Below, in pieces: positions 36,575 through 44,614 of a stretch of 64,000 nt of DNA. A program made the position numbers and the translations under genes. The notes below the pieces were generated by a model. That model ran no database searches and was not told the origin of the DNA. It worked only from the letters and a program-made list of their open reading frames with translations. How positions within the stretch are numbered: the stretch's first letter is position 1; the number at the start of each line of letters is the position of its first letter. Source of the stretch: Pseudoxanthomonas broegbernensis (GTDB lineage: Bacteria > Pseudomonadota > Gammaproteobacteria > Xanthomonadales > Xanthomonadaceae); contig NZ_JACHGU010000001.1 of the NCBI RefSeq assembly GCF_014202435.1, forward strand, positions 496,001-560,000. The letters are read 5' to 3'.

Positions 36575-38259
36575 CACAGGTTCCCCGCTTTGAGTTCGCG
36601 CACGGCATGGTCCGCGGCCCGCGCCGTCAGCGCCATGTAGGTCAGCGACGGGTTGACGCAGCCACTGGAGGTCATGCAGGCCCCGTCGGTGACATAGACG
36701 TTCGGCGCGTCCCAGACCTGGTTGTGCATGTTCAGTACCGAACTGTTCCGGTCGCGGCCCATCCGTGCCGTGCCCATCTCGTGGATGCCCATGCCCGGGG
36801 CGTAGTCGCCCTCCACCACCCTGACGTTCTTGACGCCGGCGGCCTCCAGCATCTCGGCGGCGTCGGCGCCCATGTCCTTGCGCATGGTCAGCTCGTTTTG
36901 GCGGAGGGACACATCCATCGCCAGCACCGGCAGGCCCCACTTGTCCTTGCGGTCCGGATCGAGCCCGATGGTGTTGTCGTGGTAGGGCAGCATCTCGCCG
37001 AAGGCGGTCATGCCTATGGTCCAGTCTCCTGGCACGCTCAGCGCGTCCTTCAGGCCGGCGCCGATGTTCAGTTCGGCGATGTCGCGCGCCCAGCCGGTGC
37101 GGCTGGCCGAGCCTTGGTAACCGAATCCACGGACGTAGCCGCGCCTGTCGTCGCCGACGTTTCGGAAGCGCGGGATGTAGAAGCCGCAGGGGCGGCGACC
37201 GAAGTAGTACTTGTCCTCGTACCCCTCGACCGTGCCGGAGGCGCCCCTCTGGAAATGATGGTCCATGACGTTGTGGCCCAGCTCGCCCGAGGAGGACCCC
37301 AGGCCGCCTTCCCAGACGTCGGTGGCCGAATTCATCAGCACCCACGTCGAGTTGAAGGCCGATGCGTTGAGGAAGATCACGTTGGCCGTGTACCGGTAGG
37401 TCTGGCCGTTCTCGGCATCGATGATCTCGACCCCGCGCGCGCGCCTGCGGTCCTTGTCGTAGAGCACCTCCTTGACGATCGAGAACGGGCGCAGCGTCAG
37501 GTTGCCTGTTTTCATCGCCGCGGGTAGCGTCGCCGACTGGGTCGAGAAGTAGGCGCCGAACGGGCAGCCCAGGACGCACTTGTTGCGGTACTGGCAATTG
37601 ACGCGGCCCTGCTCGATCTTGGGCTCGGTGATGTTCGCGGTACGGGAGTGGATCAGGTGGCGGGTGCCACCGAACGCTTTCTCGATCCGCGCCGCCACGT
37701 CCTTCTCGACGACGTTCAGCGGGATGGGCGGCAGGAACTGGCCGTCGGGCAGGACGTCCAGTCCCTCGACGGTGCCGGCGATGCCCGCGAACCTCTCGAC
37801 GTGGTCGTACCAGGGCGCGATGTCGGCGTAGCGGATCGGCCAGTCGGTGGCGATGCCTTCCCGGGCGTTGGCCTCGAAGTCCAGGTCCGAGAGGCGATAG
37901 CTCTGCCGGCCCCACAGCAGCGAGCGGCCGCCGACGTGATAGCCGCGGAACCAGTCGAAGCGCTTGGTTTCCGTGTAGGGGCAGTCCTTTTCGTCGGCCC
38001 ACATGCCCAGGGTGTTCTCAGCCAGGACGTAGTCGCGCTTCAGGACCGGGTAGTCCGCCTTCATCGCCTGGGTCGGAATGTTGCGGTGCGGGAAGTCCCA
38101 CGGCTCCTTCGCCGCGTTTACGTAGTCCTTGGCGTGCTCGATGTTCCGGCCGCGCTCGAGCATCAGGACCTTGAGCCCCTTCTCGGTCAGTTCCTTGGCG
38201 GCCCAGCCGCCGCTGATTCCCGACCCAACGACGATGGCATCGTAGTGATTGTCTGCCAC
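36574..38259 (-). CDS. GMC-family dehydrogenase large subunit (glucoside 3-dehydrogenase like)
   Basis: 561 residues. FAD motif YDAIVVGSGISGGWAAKELT at residues 6-25. GYHVGGRSLLWGRQSYR and TDWPIRYADIAPWYDHVERF follow. CQYRNKCVLGCPFGAY is a cysteine cluster common in this branch and a possible Fe-S site. The C-terminal catalytic parts are GIHEMGTARMG (His) and GCVNPSLTYMALTARAAD (Asn). No signal peptide, so export depends on the Tat-bearing small subunit encoded next. The set large subunit + small subunit + cytochrome c is that of quinone/cytochrome-linked sugar dehydrogenases, including glucoside 3-dehydrogenases. Substrate position is inferred from context. Confidence 0.92.
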   Translation of the reverse strand: MADNHYDAIVVGSGISGGWAAKELTEKGLKVLMLERGRNIEHAKDYVNAAKEPWDFPHRNIPTQAMKADYPVLKRDYVLAENTLGMWADEKDCPYTETKRFDWFRGYHVGGRSLLWGRQSYRLSDLDFEANAREGIATDWPIRYADIAPWYDHVERFAGIAGTVEGLDVLPDGQFLPPIPLNVVEKDVAARIEKAFGGTRHLIHSRTANITEPKIEQGRVNCQYRNKCVLGCPFGAYFSTQSATLPAAMKTGNLTLRPFSIVKEVLYDKDRRRARGVEIIDAENGQTYRYTANVIFLNASAFNSTWVLMNSATDVWEGGLGSSSGELGHNVMDHHFQRGASGTVEGYEDKYYFGRRPCGFYIPRFRNVGDDRRGYVRGFGYQGSASRTGWARDIAELNIGAGLKDALSVPGDWTIGMTAFGEMLPYHDNTIGLDPDRKDKWGLPVLAMDVSLRQNELTMRKDMGADAAEMLEAAGVKNVRVVEGDYAPGMGIHEMGTARMGRDRNSSVLNMHNQVWDAPNVYVTDGACMTSSGCVNPSLTYMALTARAADHAVRELKAGNL

Positions 38260-38289
38260 GGGTGTTCCTCCCTTGGTGGATACTCGAAC

Positions 38290-39162
38290 TCAGGCGTCGC
38301 AGAGGCGGATCGCATCGCGCAGCGAGGCGACCGGATCGGGCGCCTCCGGAATGAATTCCTGCGCCAGGTAGCCGTCGAAGCCGGTCTGGCGGATTGCGCG
38401 GCAGATGGCCGGATAGTTGAGCTCCTGGCCCTCGCCGATCTCGTGCCGGCCCGGCACGCCTGCAGTGTGGTAGTGCACGAAGAACGGATGGTTCTTGCGG
38501 ATGGTGGCGATGATGTCGCCCTCCATGATCTGCATGTGATAGATGTCGTAGAGCAGGCCGAAGTTGCCCGATCCGATCCGCTTGCACAGCTCGACGCCCC
38601 ACGCGGAGCGATCGCAGAGGTAGTCGGGGTGGTCCACCTTGGAATTCAGGAGTTCCATCACCAGCACGACGCCGCGCTTCTCGGCATGCCCGAGGATGCG
38701 TTTGAGCCCCGCCTCGGCGTTCGCCAGCCCCTCCCCGGGGTCCATGCCGTTGCGATTGCCGGAGAAGCAGATGAGGTTGCGGTAGCCGGCATCGGCCACC
38801 AGGTCGATGTGGCGGGTGTAGCGCTCCACCAGCTCGTCGTGGAACTGGGTGGCAGCGAAGCCTTTTTCCAGGCCCATCTCCGCGCCATTGCACATCGAGC
38901 TGAACACGCCATGCGCCTTCAATGCGGGCCAGTCTTCCGGGCCGACCAGGTCGATGGCGGAAAAGCCGATGCGCCGCACTATCCGGCAAAGCTCGGCGAC
39001 GGAATACCGCTGGAACGTCCAGCGGGCAACGGAATGCTTCAGGTTGGCCCTCAGCGGTTCCACGGCGCCCGCCCGCGCGGAAACGACCCCGGGTGCGGCC
39101 AGCCCCATCCCGCCGATCATTGCGGCGCGCAGCGCGTCGCGCCGGGTGAATTTATGGTTCAA
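38290..39162 (-). CDS. Tat-exported TIM-barrel protein, hydroxypyruvate-isomerase-like
   Basis: 290 residues. Tat signal FTRRDALRAAMIGGMGLAAPG. Xylose-isomerase-like barrel of the hydroxypyruvate isomerase group: HSVARWTFQRYSVAELCRIV, GVVLVMELLNSKVDHPDYL, FGLLYDIYHMQIMEGD, FVHYHTAGVPGRHEIG and YLAQEFIPEAPDP supply the metal ligands. With a Tat signal the true substrate is a periplasmic sugar derivative rather than hydroxypyruvate. The only possible start is TTG 39162, with GAGG about 9 nt upstream. First gene of the minus-strand operon; the GMC gene follows after 30 bp. Confidence 0.88.
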   Translation of the reverse strand: MNHKFTRRDALRAAMIGGMGLAAPGVVSARAGAVEPLRANLKHSVARWTFQRYSVAELCRIVRRIGFSAIDLVGPEDWPALKAHGVFSSMCNGAEMGLEKGFAATQFHDELVERYTRHIDLVADAGYRNLICFSGNRNGMDPGEGLANAEAGLKRILGHAEKRGVVLVMELLNSKVDHPDYLCDRSAWGVELCKRIGSGNFGLLYDIYHMQIMEGDIIATIRKNHPFFVHYHTAGVPGRHEIGEGQELNYPAICRAIRQTGFDGYLAQEFIPEAPDPVASLRDAIRLCDA

Positions 39163-39328
39163 GGCAGGCCGCCTCGGCCGCGCCCAGGGCCCCAGCCGCT
39201 GTCGAACGCCAGAGCCATCCCGGTGCCGACGGCAGGCGCCGTCTCCTGACCCGCCTCAATCCGCCCGATCGAAAAGTACTCATCCTCTATCGGCCTCCCA
39301 CCGGTACAGGTAAGCAAATTCACGTTGA

Positions 39329-39342
39329 TGCAATCGATTGCA
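39329..39342. promoter_or_regulatory. LacI-type operator, main copy
   Basis: TGCAATCGATTGCA, a perfect 14-bp palindrome identical to the core of the operator at 30379-30394. Confidence 0.8.
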
Positions 39343-39354
39343 CGATAACAGCCG

Positions 39355-39368
39355 CGCGATCGATTGCA
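39355..39368. promoter_or_regulatory. LacI-type operator, degenerate second copy
   Basis: CGCGATCGATTGCA: right half identical to the main operator, left half 5 of 7. Its centre is 26 bp from that of the main copy, about 2.5 helical turns. Confidence 0.55.
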
Positions 39369-39625
39369 AGGCCCTGAATGAACCCTTGGCGCTCCGTTCG
39401 GCGAGAAAGTGCGACGGGGTTTGGAGATAGGCCCGATGCGGCAATCCCGTCCCGCACCCCTGCCATGGTTTCCGTCCGCGCCTGGCCGAGGCTTGCTGCA
39501 TTGCACCACCGAAGCGGCGCTCCCAAGCCTTGCAGCCCCGCAGGGCAGGGCGAGCCGGGCGGGCGGGGCGTGGGCGCTGTAGCCCGTGCCGGCCGGCATC
39601 GAAGGGCCGGCTTCGCCCGCGCGGG

Positions 39626-39631
39626 CATAAT
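39626..39631 (+). promoter_or_regulatory. candidate -10 box (CATAAT) for the patatin gene
   Basis: CATAAT 69 nt before ATG 39701. The message would have a leader of about 60 nt. Confidence 0.35.
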
Positions 39632-39700
39632 CCGCTGCGATGCGTGCGATCGCCCCGGGGGCGGGCCGCATCCACTCTTCTTTCGACGCGGATACGACGC

Positions 39701-42046
39701 ATGGACGACGGCAGCCCGGGGCAGTGCAGGAACGCATGGAAGAGGGTGCGATACCCGTGGGCCGGCGCCTGCATGCTGGGGACGCTGCTGGCGATGGCCG
39801 GGGGCACGGCTTCCGCGGCCGAGCCGCGGCCAGATGAATCCGCCGCCGCCGCGATGGCCGCCCGGCCCGGACCTGCACTGGCCGCAAGCGAGGATGCCCC
39901 GCCCCCGGGGCGCTCCTGCCCCCAGCGCGACGGCGATACCGCTCGCCCGCGCGTGGGCCTGGCCTTGGGCGGCGGCGGCGCGCGCGGCATGGCCCATATC
40001 GGCGTGCTGCGCAAGCTGGAGCAGATGCGCATCCCGGTGGACTGCATCGCCGGCACCAGCATGGGCTCGCTGGTCGGCGGGCTGTACGCGGCGGGCATGC
40101 AGGTGGATGCGCTGGAGAAGCTGGTGCTGGACACCGACTGGAAGGGGATCTTCGACGACTCCATCGAGCGCCGCGAGCGCACCTACCGGCGCAAGCAGGA
40201 CGACCGCGACGGCATGGCCCGGGTCGGCGTGGGCATGCGCGAGGGCAAGTGGAGCGTATCGCCCGGCGTGCTGCAGGGCGGGCGCATCCTCTCGCTGATC
40301 GAGCGCAGCACGCTGGGAGTGAGCGGCATCGACGATTTCGACGAGCTGCCGGTGCCGTTCCGCGCGGTGGCCACCGACCTCAACACCGGCGAATCGGTGG
40401 AACTGGGCGCGGGCAGCCTGTCCCGCGCGATGCGCGCATCGATGTCGCTGCCGGGCATCTTCCAGCCGCTGGAGATCGACGGACGGGTCCTGGTGGATGG
40501 CGGCATCGCCGAGCAGGTGCCGGTGGATACGGTGCGGCGGATGGGCGCGGACATCGTCGTCGCCGTGGACGTGGGCACGCCGCTGGAGGTGCTGGACGCC
40601 GACGCGGGCGTGCTGCAGGTGATGTACCAGCTCACCGGGCTGCTCACCGTGCGCAATACCGCGGCCTCCACCGATGGCCTGGGGCCGGCCGACGTGCTGG
40701 TGGTGCCGGAACTGGGCGGGGACGTTTCCACCGGCGATTTCGCCAAGGCCGCCGACGCCCTGCGCATCGGCCGGGAGGCCGCCGACGCGGCCGAGCCGCG
40801 GCTGGCGGCGCTGCCGCGCTGGCGCGGCGACGTGCCGCGGCGCGACCCGGGCGATGCGCGGCCGGTGATCGAGTTCGTGCGCCTGGAGAACGACAGCGGC
40901 TACGCCGACGCGGTGCTGGAGTCGATCATCGACGTGCCGCTGGGCAGGCTGCTGGACGCCGGCCGGCTGGAGACGACCACGCTGCGCATCTACAGCCTGG
41001 GCACCTTCGCCAGCGTCGGCTACGACGTGGTCCGCGAAGGCGGGCGCACCGGCGTGGTGGTGCGTGCACGCGAGAAGGCACAGGGGCCCAACTACCTGCA
41101 GCTCGGCTACCGGCTGCAGACCGACTTCGGCGGCACCTACGACTCCAGCCTGCGCGCGGCGCTGGTGCGCGCGCCGGCATCGCCGCTGGGCGCCGAGGCG
41201 CGGGTGATGGTGGACCTGGGCAGCGAGCCGGCCCTGCGCGGCGAGTACTACCATCCGTTCGATCCGCAGGCGCGCTGGTACTTCCACGGCATCGCCAGCG
41301 CCTGGAACGACAACGTCCCGCTGTTCGACGCCGGTGGCCACCGCATCGCCACCTACGATGCGCGGCTGGCCAGCCTGCGCCTGGGCCTGGGGCGCACCCT
41401 CGGCCGCTACGGCGCGCTGGACGCGGGCATCGAGCGCACGGTGGGCAATGCCAGCGTGGAAGTCGGCGACCCGGCCCTGCCCAAGGTGGAGGTGGCCTCG
41501 GGGGTCTGGTTCGCCACCGGCATCATCGACCGCCTGGACAGCCTCTACTTCCCGCGCCATGGCCATGCGCTGCGGCTGGGCTACCGTGCCACCAGCGGCT
41601 GGCTGGGCGGCGAGGCCGATTTCTCGCTGGCCAGCCTGGAACTGCTGGCCGCGCGCAGTTTCGGCCGCGGCGCGGTGCAGGCGGGCTGGTCCTGGCGCAG
41701 CACCCTGTCGGGGGCGCTGCCGCTGCACGAGCGCATCGCCATGGGCGGGCGCGGCAACCTGGTCGGCTTCCGCTACAACGAGTTGACCGGCCAGCATGCC
41801 TCGGTGCTGATGCTGGGCTACAGCTACCAGTTGGCCACGGTCTTCGGGCGCTCGGCGGTGGTGGGCGCCACGCTGGAATACGGCAACGCCTGGGAGCGAC
41901 GGCGCGACATGCGCTGGTCCGACGGCGTGGCCAACGGCAGCGCCTACATCGGTTTCGATTCCTGGATCGGGCCGATGCTGTTCGGCTATGGCGCGCGCGA
42001 AGGCGGCCAGGACCTGTTCTTCCTGGAGATCGGGCAGCCGTTCTGA
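39701..42046 (+). CDS. Patatin-like phospholipase autotransporter (type Vd, PlpD-like)
   Basis: 781 residues. N-terminal hydrophobic signal about 19-40 (WAGACMLGTLLAMAGGTASA) and a low-complexity stretch to about 80. The patatin domain (84-285) has oxyanion loop LGGGGARGMAH, nucleophile Ser120 in GTSMG and Asp266 in VDGG, so the Ser-Asp dyad is complete. A POTRA-like segment (about 385-465) leads to a 16-strand Omp85-type barrel ending FFLEIGQPF with terminal Phe. This is the build of Pseudomonas PlpD, in which the barrel puts the lipase on the outer surface. ATG 39701 gives a suitable signal peptide. Confidence 0.92.
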   Translation: MDDGSPGQCRNAWKRVRYPWAGACMLGTLLAMAGGTASAAEPRPDESAAAAMAARPGPALAASEDAPPPGRSCPQRDGDTARPRVGLALGGGGARGMAHIGVLRKLEQMRIPVDCIAGTSMGSLVGGLYAAGMQVDALEKLVLDTDWKGIFDDSIERRERTYRRKQDDRDGMARVGVGMREGKWSVSPGVLQGGRILSLIERSTLGVSGIDDFDELPVPFRAVATDLNTGESVELGAGSLSRAMRASMSLPGIFQPLEIDGRVLVDGGIAEQVPVDTVRRMGADIVVAVDVGTPLEVLDADAGVLQVMYQLTGLLTVRNTAASTDGLGPADVLVVPELGGDVSTGDFAKAADALRIGREAADAAEPRLAALPRWRGDVPRRDPGDARPVIEFVRLENDSGYADAVLESIIDVPLGRLLDAGRLETTTLRIYSLGTFASVGYDVVREGGRTGVVVRAREKAQGPNYLQLGYRLQTDFGGTYDSSLRAALVRAPASPLGAEARVMVDLGSEPALRGEYYHPFDPQARWYFHGIASAWNDNVPLFDAGGHRIATYDARLASLRLGLGRTLGRYGALDAGIERTVGNASVEVGDPALPKVEVASGVWFATGIIDRLDSLYFPRHGHALRLGYRATSGWLGGEADFSLASLELLAARSFGRGAVQAGWSWRSTLSGALPLHERIAMGGRGNLVGFRYNELTGQHASVLMLGYSYQLATVFGRSAVVGATLEYGNAWERRRDMRWSDGVANGSAYIGFDSWIGPMLFGYGAREGGQDLFFLEIGQPF

Positions 42047-42207
42047 GCGCGCGCAACGTCGTACGCCGGCAGGCCGGCGCGCGAGGCCGCGCGTTTCGCA
42101 GCCCGCCCACGCGCCGTCATCGTCATCGTTGCCATGTGAGCGATATCAGTCCCCGCGCCGGATGCGGCCGGGTTACCCTCGGCCATCCACGCAATGGGGA
42201 GAGAATC
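42047..42207 (+). other. Gap between patatin and GH30 genes
   Basis: 161 bp with GC-rich inverted repeats (for example GCCGGCAGGCCGGC near 42066). TTACCCTCGG about 37 nt before the GH30 start is a candidate -10. No terminator with a T-run. Confidence 0.35.
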
Positions 42208-43653
42208 GTGAAGCCGATTTTTCTGACGGCGCTGGCCATGCTGCAGGCGATGCCGGCGCTGGCCGCGGAAAGCGCGCAGCCGGCGGCCGCCGGGGATGCG
42301 GTGGTGGTCTACACCACCGCGCAGGGCGCGCAACGGCAGATGGTCCGCAGCGAGCTCGTGCCGCTGCAGCCGGGCCACGCGCTGACCGAGGCCGAGAACT
42401 CGGTCTTCGTCGAGCCGGGCACGCGCTTCCAGGCCTTCCTCGGCATCGGCGGCGCGATCACCGACGCCACGGCCGAGACCTTCGCCAAGCTCGACGATGC
42501 GCGCCAGGCCGAACTGCTGCGCGCCTACTACGACCCCGAGCAGGGCATCGGCTACACCCTGGCCCGCACCACCATCCATAGCTCGGACTTCAGCAGCGGC
42601 AGCTATACCTACGTCGAGGAAGGCGATGGCGAGCTGAAGACCTTCTCGGTCGAGCACGACCGCCGGTACCGCATCCCGATGATCAAGCGCGCCATCGCCG
42701 CGGCGGGCGGCACGCTGCCGATGATGGCCAGCCCGTGGAGCGCGCCGGCCTTCATGAAGGACAACCGCCACATGCTCCAGGGCGGCAGCCTGTTGCCCGA
42801 GTACGCGCAAGCCTGGGCGCGCTACTACACCAGGTTCATCGCCGCCTACGAGGCCGAGGGCATCCCGATCTGGTCCATCAGCCTGCAGAACGAGCCGATG
42901 GCCCGGCAGACCTGGGAGTCGATGCTGTACACCGCCGAGCAGGAGCGCGACTTCCTCAAGTACCACCTCGGCCCGGCCATGCACGCGGCCGGCTACGCGG
43001 ACAGGAAGATCGTGGTGTGGGACCACAACCGCGACATGATGGTCCACCGCGCCAACGTGATCTTCGGCGACCCGGAGGCCTCCAAGTACGCCTGGGGCAT
43101 GGGCTTCCACTGGTACGAGACCTGGGCCGGGTTCGATCCCATGTTCGAGAACGTCGGCAAGGTGCACGCGGCGTACCCGGACAAGGTGCTGCTGCTGACC
43201 GAGGCCACGGTGGAAGGATTCGACTGGTCGCAGGTGCAGCGCTGGGCCAACGGCGAGCGCTACGGCACCTCCATCATCCACGACCTCAACAACGGCGCCT
43301 CGGCCTGGATCGACTGGAACATGCTGCTGGACGAGCGCGGCGGGCCGAACCACGTCGGCAACTACTGTTTCTCGCCGGTGCATGCCGACACCCGCAGCGG
43401 CGAGCTGGTCTACACGCCCAGCTACTGGTACATCGGCCACTTCTCCCGGTTCCTGCGCCCGGGCGCGCAGCGGGTCGGCGCGGCAAGCAGCCGCAGCAAC
43501 CTGCTGGCCACGTCCTTCCTCAACGAGGACGGCACCCTGGCCACGGTGGTGATGAACCCGACCGACGTGGCGATCGACTACAACTTCTACGTCGGCGCGG
43601 CCTCCACGCGGGCGACCATCCCGGCCCACGCGATCCAGACCTTGCTGCATTGA
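42208..43653 (+). CDS. Glycoside hydrolase family 30 (glucosylceramidase-like)
   Basis: 481 residues. Signal peptide about 1-20 (FLTALAMLQAMPALAAE). GH30 (beta/alpha)8 barrel with a side beta-domain: FLGIGGAITDATAETFAKL, PMMASPWSAPAFMKDN, acid/base Glu229 in ISLQNEPM and nucleophile Glu332 in LLTEATVEGFDW. C-terminal part YIGHFSRFLRPGAQRV. It cleaves beta-linked glycosides such as glucosylceramide or beta-1,6-glucan; substrate preference cannot be told. GTG 42208 follows GGGGAGAGAATC. Periplasmic or secreted. Confidence 0.93.
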   Translation: MKPIFLTALAMLQAMPALAAESAQPAAAGDAVVVYTTAQGAQRQMVRSELVPLQPGHALTEAENSVFVEPGTRFQAFLGIGGAITDATAETFAKLDDARQAELLRAYYDPEQGIGYTLARTTIHSSDFSSGSYTYVEEGDGELKTFSVEHDRRYRIPMIKRAIAAAGGTLPMMASPWSAPAFMKDNRHMLQGGSLLPEYAQAWARYYTRFIAAYEAEGIPIWSISLQNEPMARQTWESMLYTAEQERDFLKYHLGPAMHAAGYADRKIVVWDHNRDMMVHRANVIFGDPEASKYAWGMGFHWYETWAGFDPMFENVGKVHAAYPDKVLLLTEATVEGFDWSQVQRWANGERYGTSIIHDLNNGASAWIDWNMLLDERGGPNHVGNYCFSPVHADTRSGELVYTPSYWYIGHFSRFLRPGAQRVGAASSRSNLLATSFLNEDGTLATVVMNPTDVAIDYNFYVGAASTRATIPAHAIQTLLH

Positions 43654-43661
43654 TCCGGGAG

Positions 43662-43679
43662 CGCAGGCCGCGGCCTGCG
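43662..43679. repeat. Perfect 18-bp palindrome between convergent genes
   Basis: CGCAGGCCGCGGCCTGCG, with no loop, in the 37-bp gap between the GH30 stop and the stop of the spermidine-synthase-like gene. It may act as a transcription end point for both, although no T-run follows. Confidence 0.6.
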
Positions 43680-43690
43680 GGCGGCGGCCT

Positions 43691-44449
43691 TCAGCCCGGC
43701 TTGCGCGCGCTCAGGAAGGTCCACAGGTCGCGGTAGGACGGAACCAGCACGTCCTGCTCGCAGCGGTCGGTGAAGTGCGCGTCCACCGCTTGGCGGATCA
43801 GCGGCAGCAGGCGCCGCCGGTGCGCACGGTCGCCCGCGTCCTCGCGCCCATGGCCGCAGCACTGCATGCTGAACACCCCGCCCGGCCGCAGCGCGCGCGC
43901 CACCAGGGCCACGATGCCGGCGACGAAGTCGTCGCGCGACTGGCCTTCGCGCACCGGGTCCATGGTCAGGTCGTAGATCACCGCATCCAGGTCCCGCGCC
44001 CGGGCGAGCCAGGCGAAGGCATCGCCGATCTCCAGCCGCGCGCGCGGGTGCGCGTAGGCATCGCCGCACACCGCCGGCAGGTGCCGCCGGCAAAGCTCCA
44101 CCACGCGCGCGTCGATCTCCACCATGGTCACCTCCGGCGCGTGGGCCAGCGGCTCCAGGCTGCGCAGCAGTTCGCGCAGCACCCCGCCATCGCCGCCGCC
44201 GAGGATGGCCACGCGCGACATGCGCGACAGGCCCAGCAGGGGGCTGACCATGGCCACGCCGTAGGCGGAATCGGATTCGGAGATTTGCAGGTCGCCATCG
44301 AGGAACAACTGGCCGCCGAACACGGGGTGGCGGGCGATGCGGACCTGCTGCAGGCCGGTGTGCTCCTCGGCCAGGACGATGGGAGCAGGGGGGAGCAGCA
44401 TAGAGGGACGGGGCTGGAGGCCGGCTCGGTGGCCGTGGAGTAGTGGCAT
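43691..44449 (-). CDS. Spermidine synthase (SpeE)-like protein
   Basis: 252 residues of the polyamine synthase methyltransferase-like fold. VLAEEHTGLQQVRIARHP and the small N-terminal beta domain (QLFLDGDLQISESDSAYG) precede the nucleotide-binding motif VAILGGGDGGVLRELLRS, the acidic loop TMVEIDARVVELCRRHLP and DAVIYDLTMDP. E. coli-type SpeE has Asp in place of Ile/Tyr at some sites, so a role in polyamine aminopropylation is likely but not certain. ATG 44449 is the longest start; ATG 44401 (MLLPPAPI) is equally possible, as neither has a Shine-Dalgarno. Confidence 0.8.
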   Translation of the reverse strand: MPLLHGHRAGLQPRPSMLLPPAPIVLAEEHTGLQQVRIARHPVFGGQLFLDGDLQISESDSAYGVAMVSPLLGLSRMSRVAILGGGDGGVLRELLRSLEPLAHAPEVTMVEIDARVVELCRRHLPAVCGDAYAHPRARLEIGDAFAWLARARDLDAVIYDLTMDPVREGQSRDDFVAGIVALVARALRPGGVFSMQCCGHGREDAGDRAHRRRLLPLIRQAVDAHFTDRCEQDVLVPSYRDLWTFLSARKPG

Positions 44450-44614
44450 CGGGTATCCGGTTCCGCGCGATCGGGATCACATGCATCCTGTGCAAACTCG
44501 CCCGCGGTTGCAAGTTCGCGCCCGCCACGCGCGGGTGCTGCATGGCGGCGATGCCCGCTGACTCGTTCATCCGCCGGGCTGGGCATTGCCCGTTGCGGTC
44601 CCCATCTTTCGCCG
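44450..44614. other. Divergent gap, speE-like / alkB
   Basis: 165 bp. CATCTT at 44603-44608 ends 6 nt before the alkB ATG, the same geometry as the leaderless promoters elsewhere but a poorer hexamer. Nothing else recognised. Confidence 0.3.

Larger units (their letters stand above)
39163..39700. other. 538-bp divergent intergenic region with operators
   Basis: Holds the control region of the minus-strand sugar operon (two LacI-type operators at 39329 and 39355, about 170-200 bp from the TTG start) and the promoter of the patatin gene (CATAAT at 39626). The part 39370-39600 shows no gene or clear repeat apart from a GCCGGCC-rich inverted repeat near 39587-39612. Confidence 0.6.

Noticed and set aside
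29310-39368. The sugar cluster as an inositol catabolism locus
   Set aside because: Gfo/Idh/MocA and TIM-barrel proteins would fit, but iolC/D/E/B-type genes are missing, and the GMC, cytochrome and DUF1080 genes point to periplasmic glycoside oxidation.
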